Of a stretch of 64,000 nt of DNA, positions 43,601 to 54,649 are shown piece by piece; within the stretch, counting starts at the first letter, position 1, and each line of letters opens with the position of its first letter. Source of the stretch: Astropecten irregularis (taxonomy: Eukaryota; Echinodermata; Asteroidea; Paxillosida; Astropectinidae); NCBI GenBank assembly GCA_963971285.1, contig OZ020262.1, forward strand, positions 8,252,745 to 8,316,744. Reading direction: 5' to 3'. The position numbers were made by a program, and so were the translations under genes. A model generated the notes under the pieces. It saw only the letters and a list, made by a program, of their open reading frames with translations, did not search any database and was not told where the DNA came from.

Positions 43601-44795
43601 GAACCGCGCCTGCCATACCTTAACAGGTAGGTTCTTATTTTTGTTACTAGCCCACTGGGCATCCAAGGAAGCGAGTCTAGCTAGCCCACAGTGGTTTTTG
43701 CTAGACATTGTACACCGGGCTAGTACTATTTCGAGCCCTGCTAATCATCAAGCACATTCGAATAAAACCACAATCTGTAGATTGAGCACAAGATGTTGAG
43801 TATAGACTCGCCTGGCCACTAGTCCACAGTACAGCACCCCACAGAGAATGTCCTTTGCTTGTTTACTCCCGTGGAGCATTGAGACAATTTCCATTACAAG
43901 ATTATGTTTTTTTCATGCCTAATTCATTTAACCGTTTGTTGTCACTTGTCCCGCAGAACACAAAACTAAATCCAAAGACAAGAAGAAGAAGAAAAAGAAG
44001 AAGCACAAGAAAGACAACAAGATGTCTTCCAAGTCCCATCCTGACTCCTCAGATTCAGACGAGTCCAGTCCTTCGGAGGAGCACCAGTCTCCCGTTAGAG
44101 TACGCATTAAACAAGAAGTAAACCGGGACTACCAAGATTCTGAGATGGACAATCCGAAGAGGACAGGGATTGATGAACGGGATGCACCGGATAGACACAT
44201 GAAACGCGACTACGATGACCATCCGCAAAAAGATGAGAGAAGGTGGCGACATGATGACACGAAGCAAACAGAACAGAGAGGAGACAGCGCATCAAGGTTG
44301 GGGCGAGAATCTTACAAGGACAGAGGTAGAGTTGTTTCTCCAAGTCCAAACAGACAAAGACACCACCGGCAGGAGAGTTTTAGAGGTGACAGAGACAGAG
44401 ACTCCAAAAGGGAACGGGGAAAATATGACTTCGGTCGGGAGGAAAAGCATCCTGACGGGTGAGACGGCAGAAGACCCGACAGAAGGGAGGAAACGGGAGA
44501 GGAGAGATTCAAGGGGAGGGACAAGACCGGAGAAAGAAGACACGAAAGCAGAAGAACAGATCAGGAACCAGCCGCCGGAGAAACCTACCCTGACAGGCAG
44601 AGGGGAGGAGATAAAGAGAGATCCAGAGAAATGGACGCGCCGAAAAACCGGTACGGAGAGAGTCACAGAGACCAGGACAGATTAGGTAAACAAAAGGATC
44701 AAGACTCGCGCCATGAAAGAGGATCGGACAGGAGTGGACACAAAATGGAAAGACCAGAGAGCAAGGAAAAGGACTATAAAAAGCGATATAGATGA
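37623..44795 (+). CDS. RBMX2: RBMX2, RRM protein of the spliceosomal RES complex
   Basis: Coding exons: 37623-37627 (ATGAA), 38826-38996, 40198-40327, 41081-41267 and 43957 onward. All have GT/AG introns and agreeing phases. The product starts MNPLTNVKNINKLNEIEAEL and has one RRM (about residues 36-114) with RNP2 YIFVGGLP and RNP1-like KSEGYCFIAY, then VDHVGEYRKPKED, an acidic Ser-rich stretch and a Lys-rich stretch. RBMX2 (yeast Ist3/Snu17) binds pre-mRNA with Bud13 and Pml1 in the nuclear RES complex and helps activate the spliceosome. The Arg/Asp/Glu/Lys-rich tail meets an in-frame TGA at 44460-44462, giving 332 residues. The same frame then stays open for 110 codons of the same composition, ending KKRYR and TGA (44793-44795). 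Human RBMX2 is 322 residues. The TGA could be a true end, a polymorphism or a base error. A possible poly(A) signal AATAAA is at 45434-45439. Confidence 0.92.
38365..38640. mobile_element. TTAA MITE remnant in RBMX2 intron 1
   Basis: It runs from near TTTTTCCGACTGAAATGG to CAAAGTATGATATAACCTTT and shares its interior with 42158-42487. The left end is missing and the right TTAA is lost. It lies in the 2.27 kb absent from unit A. Confidence 0.6.
39259..39615. mobile_element. TTAA MITE in RBMX2 intron 2
   Basis: TTAAAGGTAATATCATACTT at the left, ATGATACTACCTTTAA at the right, TTAA on both sides. This is the full-length form, in the inverse direction to 42158-42487 over its interior. Confidence 0.8.
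39749..39948. repeat. Foldback element with a second palindrome inside
   Basis: The outer arms are GAGTTAGGAGGGC...ACGCGTTTTGATC and GATTC...AAAACGCGTTTTATAGG. The inner palindrome is CTAAATGACAAGGGGACAAG against its inverse, around a CCCCTCCCCCTCCC centre. The deletion end of unit A falls in the right arm (AAAACGCGTTTTATAGG at about 34347). A related copy is at 2810-2890. Confidence 0.65.
41362..41749. mobile_element. MITE with CACTTTCACACACACC ends, unit B
   Basis: Duplicate of 35780-36167 with a few substitutions. It lies in the intron after exon 4. Confidence 0.68.
42158..42487. mobile_element. TTAA MITE, right boundary of unit B
   Basis: TTAAAGGTAGTATCATACTT to CAAAGTATGATATTACC and TTTAA, with TTAA on both sides. 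It is the longer form, keeping the interior that is deleted in 33259-33447. Its left third is shared with the hybrid MITE at 36576. Confidence 0.82.
42488..43956. other. RBMX2 last intron: foldback element and C-rich repeats
   Basis: It holds poly-G runs (about 42551-42570 and 43321-43340), a foldback element at 43031-43178 (GGGGCCGATTTCATAAAGCTC and its inverse) and a repeat at about 43340-43490 (TCTAGCCCCCC, AAAATGCAAGT, CAGTTATTAAGC) that recurs at about 46770-46905. The frame at 42643-43122 has no recognisable domain and runs into the foldback element. Confidence 0.5.
43031..43178. mobile_element. Foldback MITE related to 2173-2320
   Basis: Ends GGGGCCGATTTCATAAAGCT and TTTATGAAATCGGCCCC, with CGACGC/GCGTCG motifs between. 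It lies in the last RBMX2 intron. Confidence 0.65.
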
Positions 44796-45888
44796 ATATT
44801 CACAATGGAACAAAAATTGATATTACTCAATACTCTACTGTCTGAATGAACATTTAAATAATGTGGACCTCCACTTGTAGTTATCAAAATAGCTTGAGAC
44901 AAATAATGGAAAGTCTTGCTGTTGCGTATTTTGTATGCAGCGTCAGCATAAACATGTCATAATAGGCTAGAAAAATACCTGCGCTTACTTAACATGATAC
45001 ATGATACACTGTTTTGTAAAAACTCCTCATCATTTGCATAAAATTGAACATACTGTTGTGCAAAAGGGTCGCCATTTACATCATACATGTAGATTGTGTG
45101 CATTCAACCAGGAACATTGGTACATGTAATAGCAATCTCATGATGCTGACATAAACTGTAGTCATGCAGATACATGTAGTTATTGCTTACATGTATGTGT
45201 ATCAACATTGTACTTCTGATGGGAGGATTCATTACCATTTCTTTTCGTTAAAGGGTTCATGCAGTGCTTTTTTAAGTCAGGTTATTTTATTGCCTTCACA
45301 CAGAGAATATACTGACAAATAATGAATGGAAAGTCTTATTTTGGTTTCAAACCAGCATTTGGTTTTCCTTTGAATGGCTTTGTGTAAAACGGGGAATTTT
45401 CCAAGCATGCTCATGTAGGGAACCAACAGCAAAAATAAAATGAAAAAACATATAAAATGAAGAGGCAAACTTGACCTACAGAAATGGTTTGGTAAAAAAA
45501 TTACACCACCGGTTGAGTGAAAGCACATTTGGCAAAATAAAACCCATTGAGGAGGAAAAGGTCTGTCAGAAAACCTATAAAACAACCGCACTTTTGTGCA
45601 CAAATCAATTGGGTTACTGGCTGCTCTCAGTTCCCCAGATGACATCACAGTTTTGCTCATGAATATGGAAATGCTAATTAGCATACAAACAAAAAAAACC
45701 TGTTTTTAACCCTGAATCAGTGTGAGAAAGTGGGTAAAATCACAGTCCCCGTGTACAGTTTTTTTATTGGCACATTTTTAAGCCATAATATTCCCATCGC
45801 AGAAACCCTTTAAAAATGATAATGAATTTGTATTATTGTTTTCCTTGGGATTATGATTATTTTATGCAAGGGTTTACTGAAGGCGTAG
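44796..45888. other. RBMX2 3' UTR and unassigned flank
   Basis: AT-rich. It has an AATAAA at 45434-45439 that could end RBMX2. The minus-strand frame at 45277-45684 has no domain I recognise. Nothing else is seen. Confidence 0.4.
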
Positions 45889-46260
45889 TTAAAGGTAATA
45901 TCATACTTTGGTTTCCGTCAAAGAAATGCAGATTCATGGGCAAAAATATCAAGGGAGATACAGTCACAGTCATCTGTGAACATTTCAGTCCCATACGGTA
46001 CCAACTTTTTGAGAAAACAGTGTAAAATGGCCACAGTATTTGTAAAAGAAATTCTCTTTTATTTTTTATCTTTCAAAGTTAATTAAAAAAGTTGATCATT
46101 GGTTTTACTATTTTCTGGATAAATACAGCATTTCATGCGGAAAGATTTTCAGGGTATGTTACCATCATCATCTTTATACCCTGTAGGTTATCTGGTTACA
46201 GACAAATCTGTGAAGATTTCTGTTTCAGTATGTGCTACTAAACTATGATAACACCTTTAA
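45889..46260. mobile_element. TTAA MITE, first of a head-to-tail pair
   Basis: TTAAAGGTAATATCATACTT on the left, AACTATGATAACACC and TTTAA on the right. The right TTAA (46257-46260) is also the left TTAA of the next copy. Confidence 0.8.
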
Positions 46261-46611
46261 AGGTAGTATCATACTTTGGTTTTTGTTAAAGAAATACAGA
46301 TTCATGGGCAAACATATCAAGGACGATACAGTAATAGTCATCTGTGAAAATTTCAGTCCCATACGGTGCCCACTTTTTGAGAAAACAGTGAAAAACGGCC
46401 CCAGTATTTCTTAAGTCTTTCCTCTTTTATTTTTGATCTTTTAAAAGATCAAAAAGATTTTTGGGCGTTGTTTTAGTAATTTCTGGATAAATACACCATT
46501 TCAGGCGGAAAATGTGTAACTGTATGTTTCTACCACCACCATCTTCATACTCTGCAAGTTATACGTGAATGTTTGTTTTGGTTTCTTACCAAAGTATGAT
46601 ACTACCTTTAA
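46257..46611. mobile_element. TTAA MITE, second of the pair
   Basis: TTAAAGGTAGTATCATACTT to CAAAGTATGATACTACC and TTTAA. It shares the TTAA with its left neighbour, so one copy inserted into the flanking TTAA of the other. Both lie in the same orientation. Confidence 0.82.
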
Positions 46612-47499
46612 ATTGTCAAATTTAATATTCATGAGAGTGTCCCCTGCAAAGATTTGTTTATGGTTTATAAAACCACAGCTTTTTGACATTAAGTGAATAA
46701 TTATTCAAAGGGCGTTGCAGTTTATGAGGATTTAAACATAAAGCAAAAGGCCCAGGCGCGGTAGCGCTGTAGCCCCCCCCCAAATTTTTGTCTAGCCCCC
46801 CAAAAAAAATGCAAGTAAAAAAAAATATTTTGAAAATACCGGATTTTTTCAGTTATTAAGCGCCAATTACAAAAAAACGTGTTGAGTGGGCTATAATGTG
46901 CAATGACCGATGCGTACGCCATGCGTACAGGGGGGAGGGGGGGGGGGTTAAGGCCAATGCGTACCGTACGCAAGCGAAAATTTTGCATAGCATTATCGCG
47001 CGAAAAGAGAGGTAAAAAACGTGAAAAAAGCACCGGGATTGTTTTGTTTTTTCCTTGTTTTTTTTTCTTATTCAACATAAAAAATAGTAAATCCATCTGT
47101 AAATGTATAAAAACCTGTTAAACTTTAGTCATTCATTTCAGAATTTGAGAGTGACGTCCCACTAACGGTACCGGCCCGGATTACGGTGACATTTTAATGA
47201 TGCTAAAGCAAGGCACCACGAGAAGTGAAAAATCTAATGTGGAATGCGTATGCGTACAGGGGGGAGGGGGGGGGGGGGGGTGGCACTGCGTACGCCATGC
47301 GTACAGAGGGGGAGGGGGTTAAAAAAAGTCGGGATTTCGTGCGTACGTACTTTATGGACGGCCCCGTACCACAGAGGAAAACATTGGTGGACTTTTGAAG
47401 TTCAGTTAGCATATGGCACTCACAACCGTTTCATACGCTTACGCTGTCGCGCTTAGGATGTACGACTAGTAAAACCTTCGGCCATGAGTTATATACACG

Positions 47500-47695
47500 G
47501 GTTTACACTTCCGAAAGTGCGCATGCGTGATAGTGCCTCGTTTCGAAGTCGCGATAAAAACCGCAGAAGTGTAAACACGTGTATTGTCTTCGACAATGGA
47601 CGGGCTTACACTTCGAAAAGTGCGCATGCGTAGAAGTGCCTCGTTTTGAAGTTGCGATAAAATCCAAGATGGCCTCCGAAGTGTAAACCCGTGTA
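47500..47695. repeat. Two tandem units of about 100 bp with TACACTTC / GAAGTGTA ends
   Basis: The units share TTACACTTC, GAAAGTGCGCATGCGT, AGTGCCTCGTTT and GAAGTGTAAACNCGTGTATTG. Each unit is closed by an inverted copy of its own start, so each can fold. Confidence 0.6.
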
Positions 47696-48487
47696 TTGAA
47701 GCTGTTATGGTGTCATCACGCATTTTTGTGGCCGCCATGACATATGACATTATGGGCGAATCACAACCACTATAAACTGCACCCAGTTATTGCGCATAAC
47801 GTGGCCGTCGACCGCTGTTATAATAACTTTTTGTTTACATTTCACCGTTAAGTTCTTTGTACCATAACTAAACAAAAAAGATTATTCAGAAAAACCATGC
47901 AAGATATAAATTATAAAAAACACACATGGACAATGTGCGCAGAATTTTGTGCCTTGATGTGTCACACGCCATTTAAACATCGCACATCACAAATCATGTG
48001 CAGATATATTTGAATTTGTGATATTATACGATGTATCAAACATCACGTGCCCAGATGATATTTGTGATGTTCGGTGCTCCTTCTGCGCGACCATTCTTTG
48101 CCGTCTTGCGCATGATATGCATAGCTATGAGTAATGTAATGCGCGCCCTAAGTGTCATGTGTCATGGCGAGTGGCTGCACATCTCGCCCTGGGTACGTAA
48201 CCACACTATAGCTCAATTATACAATACCCTGGAATAATTGTTTTGGGATTTTGTTTTCCTTTTTTTTAATCTTATTATATTTTAGGCTAAACCGCTTGGC
48301 GTAATTATTTTGGTTGCAGAGTGCCCGCTTGGCCGTCTGCCACGGCTTACCCGATGCCACAGCCACTGCTATATACTGCCTCACTTATTTTATATTCAGA
48401 TGCATTGTTTTTACATTGCTATAGGCATGGAGGAAGGAGGAGATATCGTCCACGCCGTGCATCGCGCATCAGCAGATAATTATCACG

Positions 48488-48560
48488 GAGTCGACTTGTC
48501 TCGAGGTCGAGTTGTCCTTGTGCAGTCGACTTGTCTCGAGTCGAGTTGTCCCGCGGTTGA
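48488..48560. repeat. TCGACTTGTCTCGAG short tandem repeat
   Basis: GAGTCGACTTGTCTCGAG, GTCGAGTTGTCC, then again CAGTCGACTTGTCTCGAG and TCGAGTTGTCC. Related in reverse to 28316-28410, and to TCGAGTCGAGTTGTCC at about 61265. Confidence 0.5.
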
Positions 48561-48727
48561 CTGGCTAACATTCGTAATGATTAACTTTGCCTGTTTGTTG
48601 ACTTTCATCCATTTGGTCGCTGTGTATTATTAGGTAGGGTACCTGGGTTGGTACAACTGATTGTCCAAAAAGTCGGGGAAGCGTAGCATAATTAAGTATC
48701 AACATAGGGATAATAAAATTAATAGCC

Positions 48728-49111
48728 TTAAAGGTATAATACATAATACAAAATTGGTAAATATCACAATACAGCACTCACACTTGATCTAATCCAGCAT
48801 GTACATGAAATAAAAAACCTCAATCGGCCTGGCATCCGATAAAATCCGAGAAAATCCGAGAAAATAGCGAAAACCCGACTGCATTTTTCTTATAAAAAAT
48901 AAAGAATGGTTTTGATCTTTCCCCGAGATCAAAACTGTTTTCAGTCGTTGCTAATTTCTGGATAAATGCACAATTTCAGCCGGAAGTGTTTTAACGGTAT
49001 GTTTCTACCAGCACTCTCTTCATATCCCGAAAGCAGACTTATAGGCCCTATACGTAAATCTAAAAAATTCTGTTTGAGTTTGTTTATACCAATCCTGTAC
49101 TGTACATTTAA
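48728..49111. mobile_element. TTAA MITE just upstream of TRIM copy 2
   Basis: TTAAAGGTATAATACATAAT to CTGTACTGTACATTTAA. It is closest to 1813-2336, sharing CATGTACATGAAAT and AAAATAGCGAAAACC. It ends about 130 bases before the TRIM start codon. Confidence 0.78.
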
Positions 49112-49239
49112 CTTATTTGCCATTCACATTGTTATTGTAAACTTAATGACAAGTTTGACACTGTTTAAGGGTGCAAGTTCATTCTCTTAGAATTATGTAC
49201 CGTTCTACGTACATGTACTTATAATTTTACCAGGTGAAA

Positions 49240-51753
49240 ATGGCAACAGGAACATCCTCCTCAAAGGCCGTTCTAGAGGAACTTGGCAGGGATCATCTGG
49301 AGTGTGGAATCTGTCATGAGAGATATGAACAACCCAAAATGTTAAATTGTCAACACAGCTTCTGTATGAAGTGCCTGGTACAATACCACACTAATAGTTG
49401 CAAACAGGCTGCATACATCCCCTGCCCACTGTGTAGACAAAAGACAAGACTTCATAAGACAGGGGTACAAGGTTTGACAACCAACTTGTTTGTTGCTAGT
49501 CTTGTTGAATCTTTCAACCGACGGGAAAGACTTCTCATCTCTGACAAGAATGGGATAACTTGTGAGATATGTGAAGAAAACAGGGCATCACATAGCTGTC
49601 TGGACTGCTCCCAGAATATCTGCCCAAGCTGTTCCAAGACTCATATCCGATGTTCAAGTACATCAAATCACACAATAGTTTCTTTGGATGAAATCCTTGG
49701 GGGAAATGTATCCATGACACAGAAACTCCCCAAACGCCATCCCAAATGTCCCAACCATGAGGGCGAAGTGATGCGCTTCTTTTGCAAAACGTGTGAAATG
49801 TTGATCTGCCGAGATTGTACCGTCAACGACCACCGTATGCCGGAGCACGAGTACATTGACAAGCATCTGGCCACGTCCACTTACAAACAATCCTTAACTG
49901 AACGGTTTCCCAAACTTGAAACCATTGCCGAGGAGGTCAGTAAATCTCAGGAGAGAGTAGCAGCCATGAAGTCTGACCTTGATACCAACGTAGACAGAAC
50001 CGTGCAAGAAGTGCAGAGCAAAGCTGCTGAGATAAGAGCAGAGGTAACAACTCAAGAAAACCGTCTCATTCAAGACATCAAAACAATCCAAAAGGATCGA
50101 CACCAACAATTGGAAGAATATGAGAAAACACTGAGTGCGTTATCAGAGAGAATACAGTTTTCCCTTGAGAAAGCCAAGGAAGTGACAAGTAGTGCATCAG
50201 ATAGTGACTTCCTCTCACTCTATCCCACAATCAGCAAAGACTTGACATTATTAGCCAGTCAAGATGCTCCTCAAGTTGGCACTGGGCTTGAATCTGTGAA
50301 GTTTGAGTGCAGTCAGCGGGTTGCTGATATTAATTTGGGCAAGGTGATGGGGATGGAAGGAAAGTGGGAGCTGTGTCTACAGTTTGGTCAACAGCAAGTT
50401 TCTGGATCCTGGTACATCTGTACACGAGACATTACTTCTTGTGGTTCCTATGATGTTGCAGTGTCAAGCTACTACAACAGCAAAGTGTCAATCTTCAGCA
50501 AGGATGGACAATATAAGACATCAATCCCCCTTCAATCAGGTAAGTTAATCACTGATGTGCATTGTGGATACATTAAGATATGAAGTTCATGAAGTACACA
50601 TATTGTTTGCATGTAGATGCATCTGATATCATTTGAAATCTTTTCCATTTAGACTCAATACAATTTACCACGTGTGACAACAATGACATGCTACATGTAT
50701 GTAACTGTGGTAAAACAATCAGATAAAAGTACAAATGTAGGTACATGCAGAGTATATTAATCAGACTTAATCTATTGAGTCACATTTACTTTCACTCAGA
50801 TTTTGGTGTTCATCAGTCTGCTTCCAACCATTAATTTAATATTTTTTCATCAAATTTAACTTTTGAATATGTTTGAATCGGTCATCAAAATTGACATATT
50901 GTAAGTGGCTCATTCACGATTTTGGCTCACTAGATATTTCAAATACATTTCCACAATAAATATGAAATCAAAATAGTAGATATTAAGGCAAACAGTTGAA
51001 AATAGTTCTTCTGTAAAGGAAAACAACTTTTTTTTTAAGATTGGCAAGGAAAAGGGGGATATCTGCATATCTGCATGTGTCTGTGTCTGTTTCTAAGGTT
51101 TCCATGACATTTGGTTAATTTGACTCATGGTCTTATCTTTTACAGTGCCATGTGGAATTGCGAGTATGCAGAATCGATTGGTGGTGGTCAGTAGAAAGAC
51201 TGTGAAGGTTTTTAACAATGACAACACTAAGGCCATGAAGTTCCCCACAGTGCCACCGAGTGAGGTTAGTAGAACAGGCGTGGATCTACGGAGTGTGGCA
51301 ATCAGGGAGGATGGTGTCATTATAGTAGGTGATGTGAAGAGGAAGGTTTTGACGGAGCATAGACCAGATGGGACACTGATTAGAACCATACCAGTGGACA
51401 TGAAGCCACACCACCTGGCTGTACACGGTAATGATAGAATGGTCATCAGTGGCTATGAAGATGCAGTACATATCATTGACAGCAATGGTATTACACGTAC
51501 AATTATCAAACCAAACATCCCTCTAGGAGCAGTTCAGTGCAGAGGTGTATACATGGACTACTCAGGTATATACATTGCAATGTGTCATAATAATGATGAT
51601 AATACTGGTCATATTCACCACTATGATGCTCAAGGGGGCTTCCTTACATGTATTGCACAGGGTCTGTACAGCCCACTTGGAATCACATTCACTGCAGATT
51701 GGAAGCTGCTTGTGGCAGACAACAAGTCATTGAAGATGTACCACCAGGTGTAA
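49240..51753 (+). CDS. TRIM E3 ligase-like protein, copy 2 (RING, two B-boxes, coiled coil, NHL-like)
   Basis: Exons 49240-50539 and 51146-51753 (donor GT 50540, acceptor AG 51144-51145) give 635 residues. The ATG is nine bases after an acceptor (AG 49232-49233 preceding GTGAAA), as in copies 1 and 3. RING ligands are as in copy 1 (CGIC, NCQHSFC, MKC, CPLC). B-box 1 is about 108-150 (CEICEENRASHSC, DCSQNICPSC). B-box 2 is about 165-205 (CPNHEGEVMRFFCKTC, LICRDC, NDHRMPEHEYIDKH). The coiled coil is about 215-345, with an NHL-like propeller to the end (LKMYHQV). The predicted role is ubiquitin ligase with RNA or protein binding through the propeller; the target is unknown. AATAAA at 51818-51823 is a likely poly(A) signal. 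It is the most complete of the three copies. Confidence 0.9.
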
Positions 51754-51999
51754 TGACATTGCAATGAAACACAAATCATCAGTACTGACAACATACATGC
51801 TCCCTTTCACAATAAGAAATAAAGCCATCACAGTAAATGTAACAGTGTCATCATGTATAATTTGATCTCTGCAATATGCTCTACGGTTCAATGGAAATAA
51901 CATTTCAAAATATTATGATATTATGACTGGTACCTGCATATTCAGGGATATTCAGAGATTATTCCCAAACAAATGATTCTAATGTGCTGATTATTTCCC

Positions 52000-53190
52000 T
52001 GCAGATCTTTGTTTCCTTCCATAAAACAATGTCTTACAGAATACATGGAATATGTCTTTTCCAGCCAATCTTGAAAGATATTGAAACTTGGTGAGCATTA
52101 AAAAGCTAAAAATAAGATATCATTCTGATAATATTCAAATTGATATGGGAAAGTATTCTGAATCTTTCGAAATGATATTTTGTACACTTTTTCTGTCATA
52201 TCCTTCCGTGTGAATTTGTAGTGATATTCAAACCGAGGACTCATGACAAAAGGGACAATGGGGTCCACCGTTGGAGAAAGGTCCATGGTTGGAAAGCATG
52301 TACAAAATGCTTGCCATCAGTATAACTGGAGTTAGACTCAATGAATTGTCATGAAACTTGGCTGGTAGCTTACTAATTGAACTCCATAGAAACCTATTGA
52401 ATTTGGGGCCTAAACGTGAAAGTCAAGGTCTATATGGCTGGATACAATTCAACGTGAACTAAAGTAATGCTTGTCATCACGATAACTCAAGTTAGACTCA
52501 GTCTTTTGTCATGAAAACTTGACATGTAGCTCACTCAACGGAACTCCTGAAAGAATCCTATTGATTTGGGGTCTCAAGGTCAATTAAAGGTCACGGTTGA
52601 CATTGTTATTGCAATAGAAATTCCTTTCATCATGATAACTCAAGTTAGACTTGATGGATAATCATGAAACTTGACAGATACATTAGCTTCCTAGTAGACT
52701 CTCTCAAAAGCTCAGTGAAGTTGGGATATACAGGTAAAAAGTCAAAGTCAAAATGACTAGAACAAAAAGTAATCTCCACAAGAAAACTGCAGGTAGACAT
52801 GATCATGACAAGTTTGTTCGTGGACTCAAACCTCACATAGGCTATTTATAATGTGCACAGTCATTTATATTTGATTTGACATGGCACCTTTCAACCTTGA
52901 AAGTGCACTGACCATTGGCTACATTATACATGTATAGCAGTTCATAGGATGCACTTGTTATGTACACATAGATTTGTTCACTTCACAGCTTTGTGCATAT
53001 TCCATATTTTGATATCACATGTTTGATCTGTCATTATGTTCCAGTTTGTATTTAATGGGGGTTGTGATGTAGCACTTGTATTCTTTTGTTGATTTCTACA
53101 GGTCAATTCTCTAGATTGATGACCATGTTTTCTTTCAAGTCTTTATTTCATTCGTGAAATAACCACAAGGGAAACTGACTGAGTTGTTTT
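52000..53190. repeat. TRIM copy 2 downstream region with about three diverged 150-bp repeats
   Basis: 52303-52815 holds repeats sharing ATAACTCAAGTTAGACT, GTCATGAAACTTG and TTGGGG...AAGGTCA at roughly 150-base steps. Repeats with ATAACTCAAG...CATGAAACTTGG are widespread in marine invertebrates. The rest is AT-rich with no gene. This block is absent after TRIM copy 1. Confidence 0.6.
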
Positions 53191-53211
53191 ATTGGGGTCA
53201 CCACCAACATA

Positions 53212-54255
53212 GGGCTGGATGGCTCAGTTGGTAGAGCGCCTGTACGGTATTCAGGAGGTCGCCGGTTCGAATCCCGCTCCAGTCAATTTTTCTTTGTTCA
53301 CTTTTCAATGACTTAAAACAACTCAGTCAGTTTCCCTTGTGGTTATTTCACGAATATAATAATTAAAAAGCCGTATCCTCTTTGAGTGATCCCCCATGTA
53401 CCGTTCCCAGGTTGCAGCATTGTTGCGTGTATCATTGAAACGATCCCTGGGGTGTGGCGGTGTGTGCGTGGTTTCATGGCTTCTGACTGCCAAACGAACA
53501 AGGATAGTTGACTATTGGGGTCACCACCAACATAGGGCTGGATGGCTCAGTTGGTAGAGCGCCTGTACGGTATTCAGGAGGTCGCCGGTTCGAATCCCGC
53601 TCCAGTCAATTTTTCTTTGTTCACTTTTCAATGACTTAAAACAACTCAGTCAGTTTCCCTTGTGGTTATTTCACGAATATAATAATTAAAAAGCCGTATC
53701 CTCTTTGAGTGATCCCCCATGTACCGTTCCCAGGTTGCAGCATTGTTGCGTGTATCATTGAAACGATCCCTGGGGTGTGGCGGTGTGTGCGTGGTTTCAT
53801 GGCTTCTGACTGCCAAACGAACAAGGATAGTTGACTATTGGGGTCACCACCAACATAGGGCTGGATGGCTCAGTTGGTAGAGCGCCTTTACGGTATTCAG
53901 GAGGTCGCCGGTTCGAATCCCGCTCCAGTCAATTTTTCTTTGTTCACTTTTCAATGACTTAAAACAACTCAGTCAGTTTCCCTTGTGGTTATTTCACGAA
54001 TATAATAATTAAAAAGCCGTATCCTCTTTGAGTGATCCCCCATGTACCGTTCCCAGGTTGCAGCATTGTTGCGTGTATCATTGAAACGATCCCTGGGGTG
54101 TGGCGGTGTGTGCGTGGTTTCATGGCTTCTGACTGCCAAACGAACAAGGATAGTTGACTATTGGGGTCACCACCAACATAGGGCTGGATGGCTCAGTTGG
54201 TAGAGCGCCTGTACGGTATTCAGGAGGTCGCCGGTTCGAATCCCGCTCCAGTCAA
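53212..54255 (+). repeat. Tandem array of 323-bp units, four tRNA-like cores
   Basis: Cores start at 53212, 53535, 53858 and 54181, exactly 323 bases apart. The units look identical except one base in the third core (GCCTTTACGG for GCCTGTACGG). The right flank of the last unit changes after TTTTCAA. Each unit contains the core and a spacer with GATCCCTGGGGTGTGGCGGT. Such uniformity implies a very recent expansion or homogenisation. Confidence 0.9.
53213..53285 (+). ncRNA. tRNA-like sequence with Pol III A and B boxes (first of four)
   Basis: The acceptor arms GGCTGGA and TCCAGTC pair over seven positions (one G-T). The D arm is GCTC...GAGC, the A box TGGCTCAGTTGG, the T arm GCCGG-TTCGAAT-CCCGC (imperfect) and the B box GGTTCGAATCC. 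The anticodon arm is the weak point: CCTGT and TCAGG mispair at the last position, and the loop ACGGTAT has C where U33 is expected. The nominal anticodon would be GGT (Thr). It is probably tRNA-derived and may be transcribed by Pol III, but a decoding tRNA is doubtful. The others are at 53536, 53859 and 54182. Confidence 0.55.
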
Positions 54256-54649
54256 TTTTTCTTTGTTCACTTTTCAAGTCTTTATTTCATTATTTACTGT
54301 GCATAATCCTTGTCTCTCTTTCTTTTCCTTGTTCATTCTTTTCACATTTCATAACAGCACCTTCCTTGTGAAGCCAAATTTAATTGGTAGGAGCATAGGA
54401 CAAGATTAATATTACCCAAGCAAATGAATGGGTATATTATAAATGAACAGTCCCATAGAACCAGATAGGTTGTGTTCAATTTCATATCAAAAGGGTTATG
54501 ATTGCGGGGCATTTGTGTGTGTAGACACACTTTTCTTGTTGATTTTAATTCTGTAAAACAGCTTGATGAAATGATATCAGTTACTGAAACAGGATACAAT
54601 GGAACAAACACAATTGTAAAGTATATGAAGGACCACACTTTACAAAAAT

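Larger units (their letters stand above)
46612..48727. other. Repeat-rich gap: C-rich repeat, G runs, tandem repeats
   Basis: It contains the C-rich repeat copy at about 46770-46905, two GCGTACGCCATGCGTACAG plus poly-G blocks (about 46905-46950 and 47240-47315), a two-unit tandem repeat (47500-47695), the TCGACTTGTCTCGAG repeat at 48488-48560, and a remnant of the TRIM upstream block near 48570-48620. No gene is recognised. Confidence 0.45.

Noticed and set aside
44460-44462. Selenocysteine at the RBMX2 TGA
   Set aside because: RBMX2 is not a selenoprotein family, no redox context is present, and I did not identify a SECIS-like hairpin in the 3' region.
44215-44685. 156-residue frame in another phase of RBMX2 exon 5
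   Set aside because: The RBMX2 frame continues from the spliced upstream exons and matches the family; the other frame and the two minus-strand frames there are by-products of purine-rich DNA without stops.
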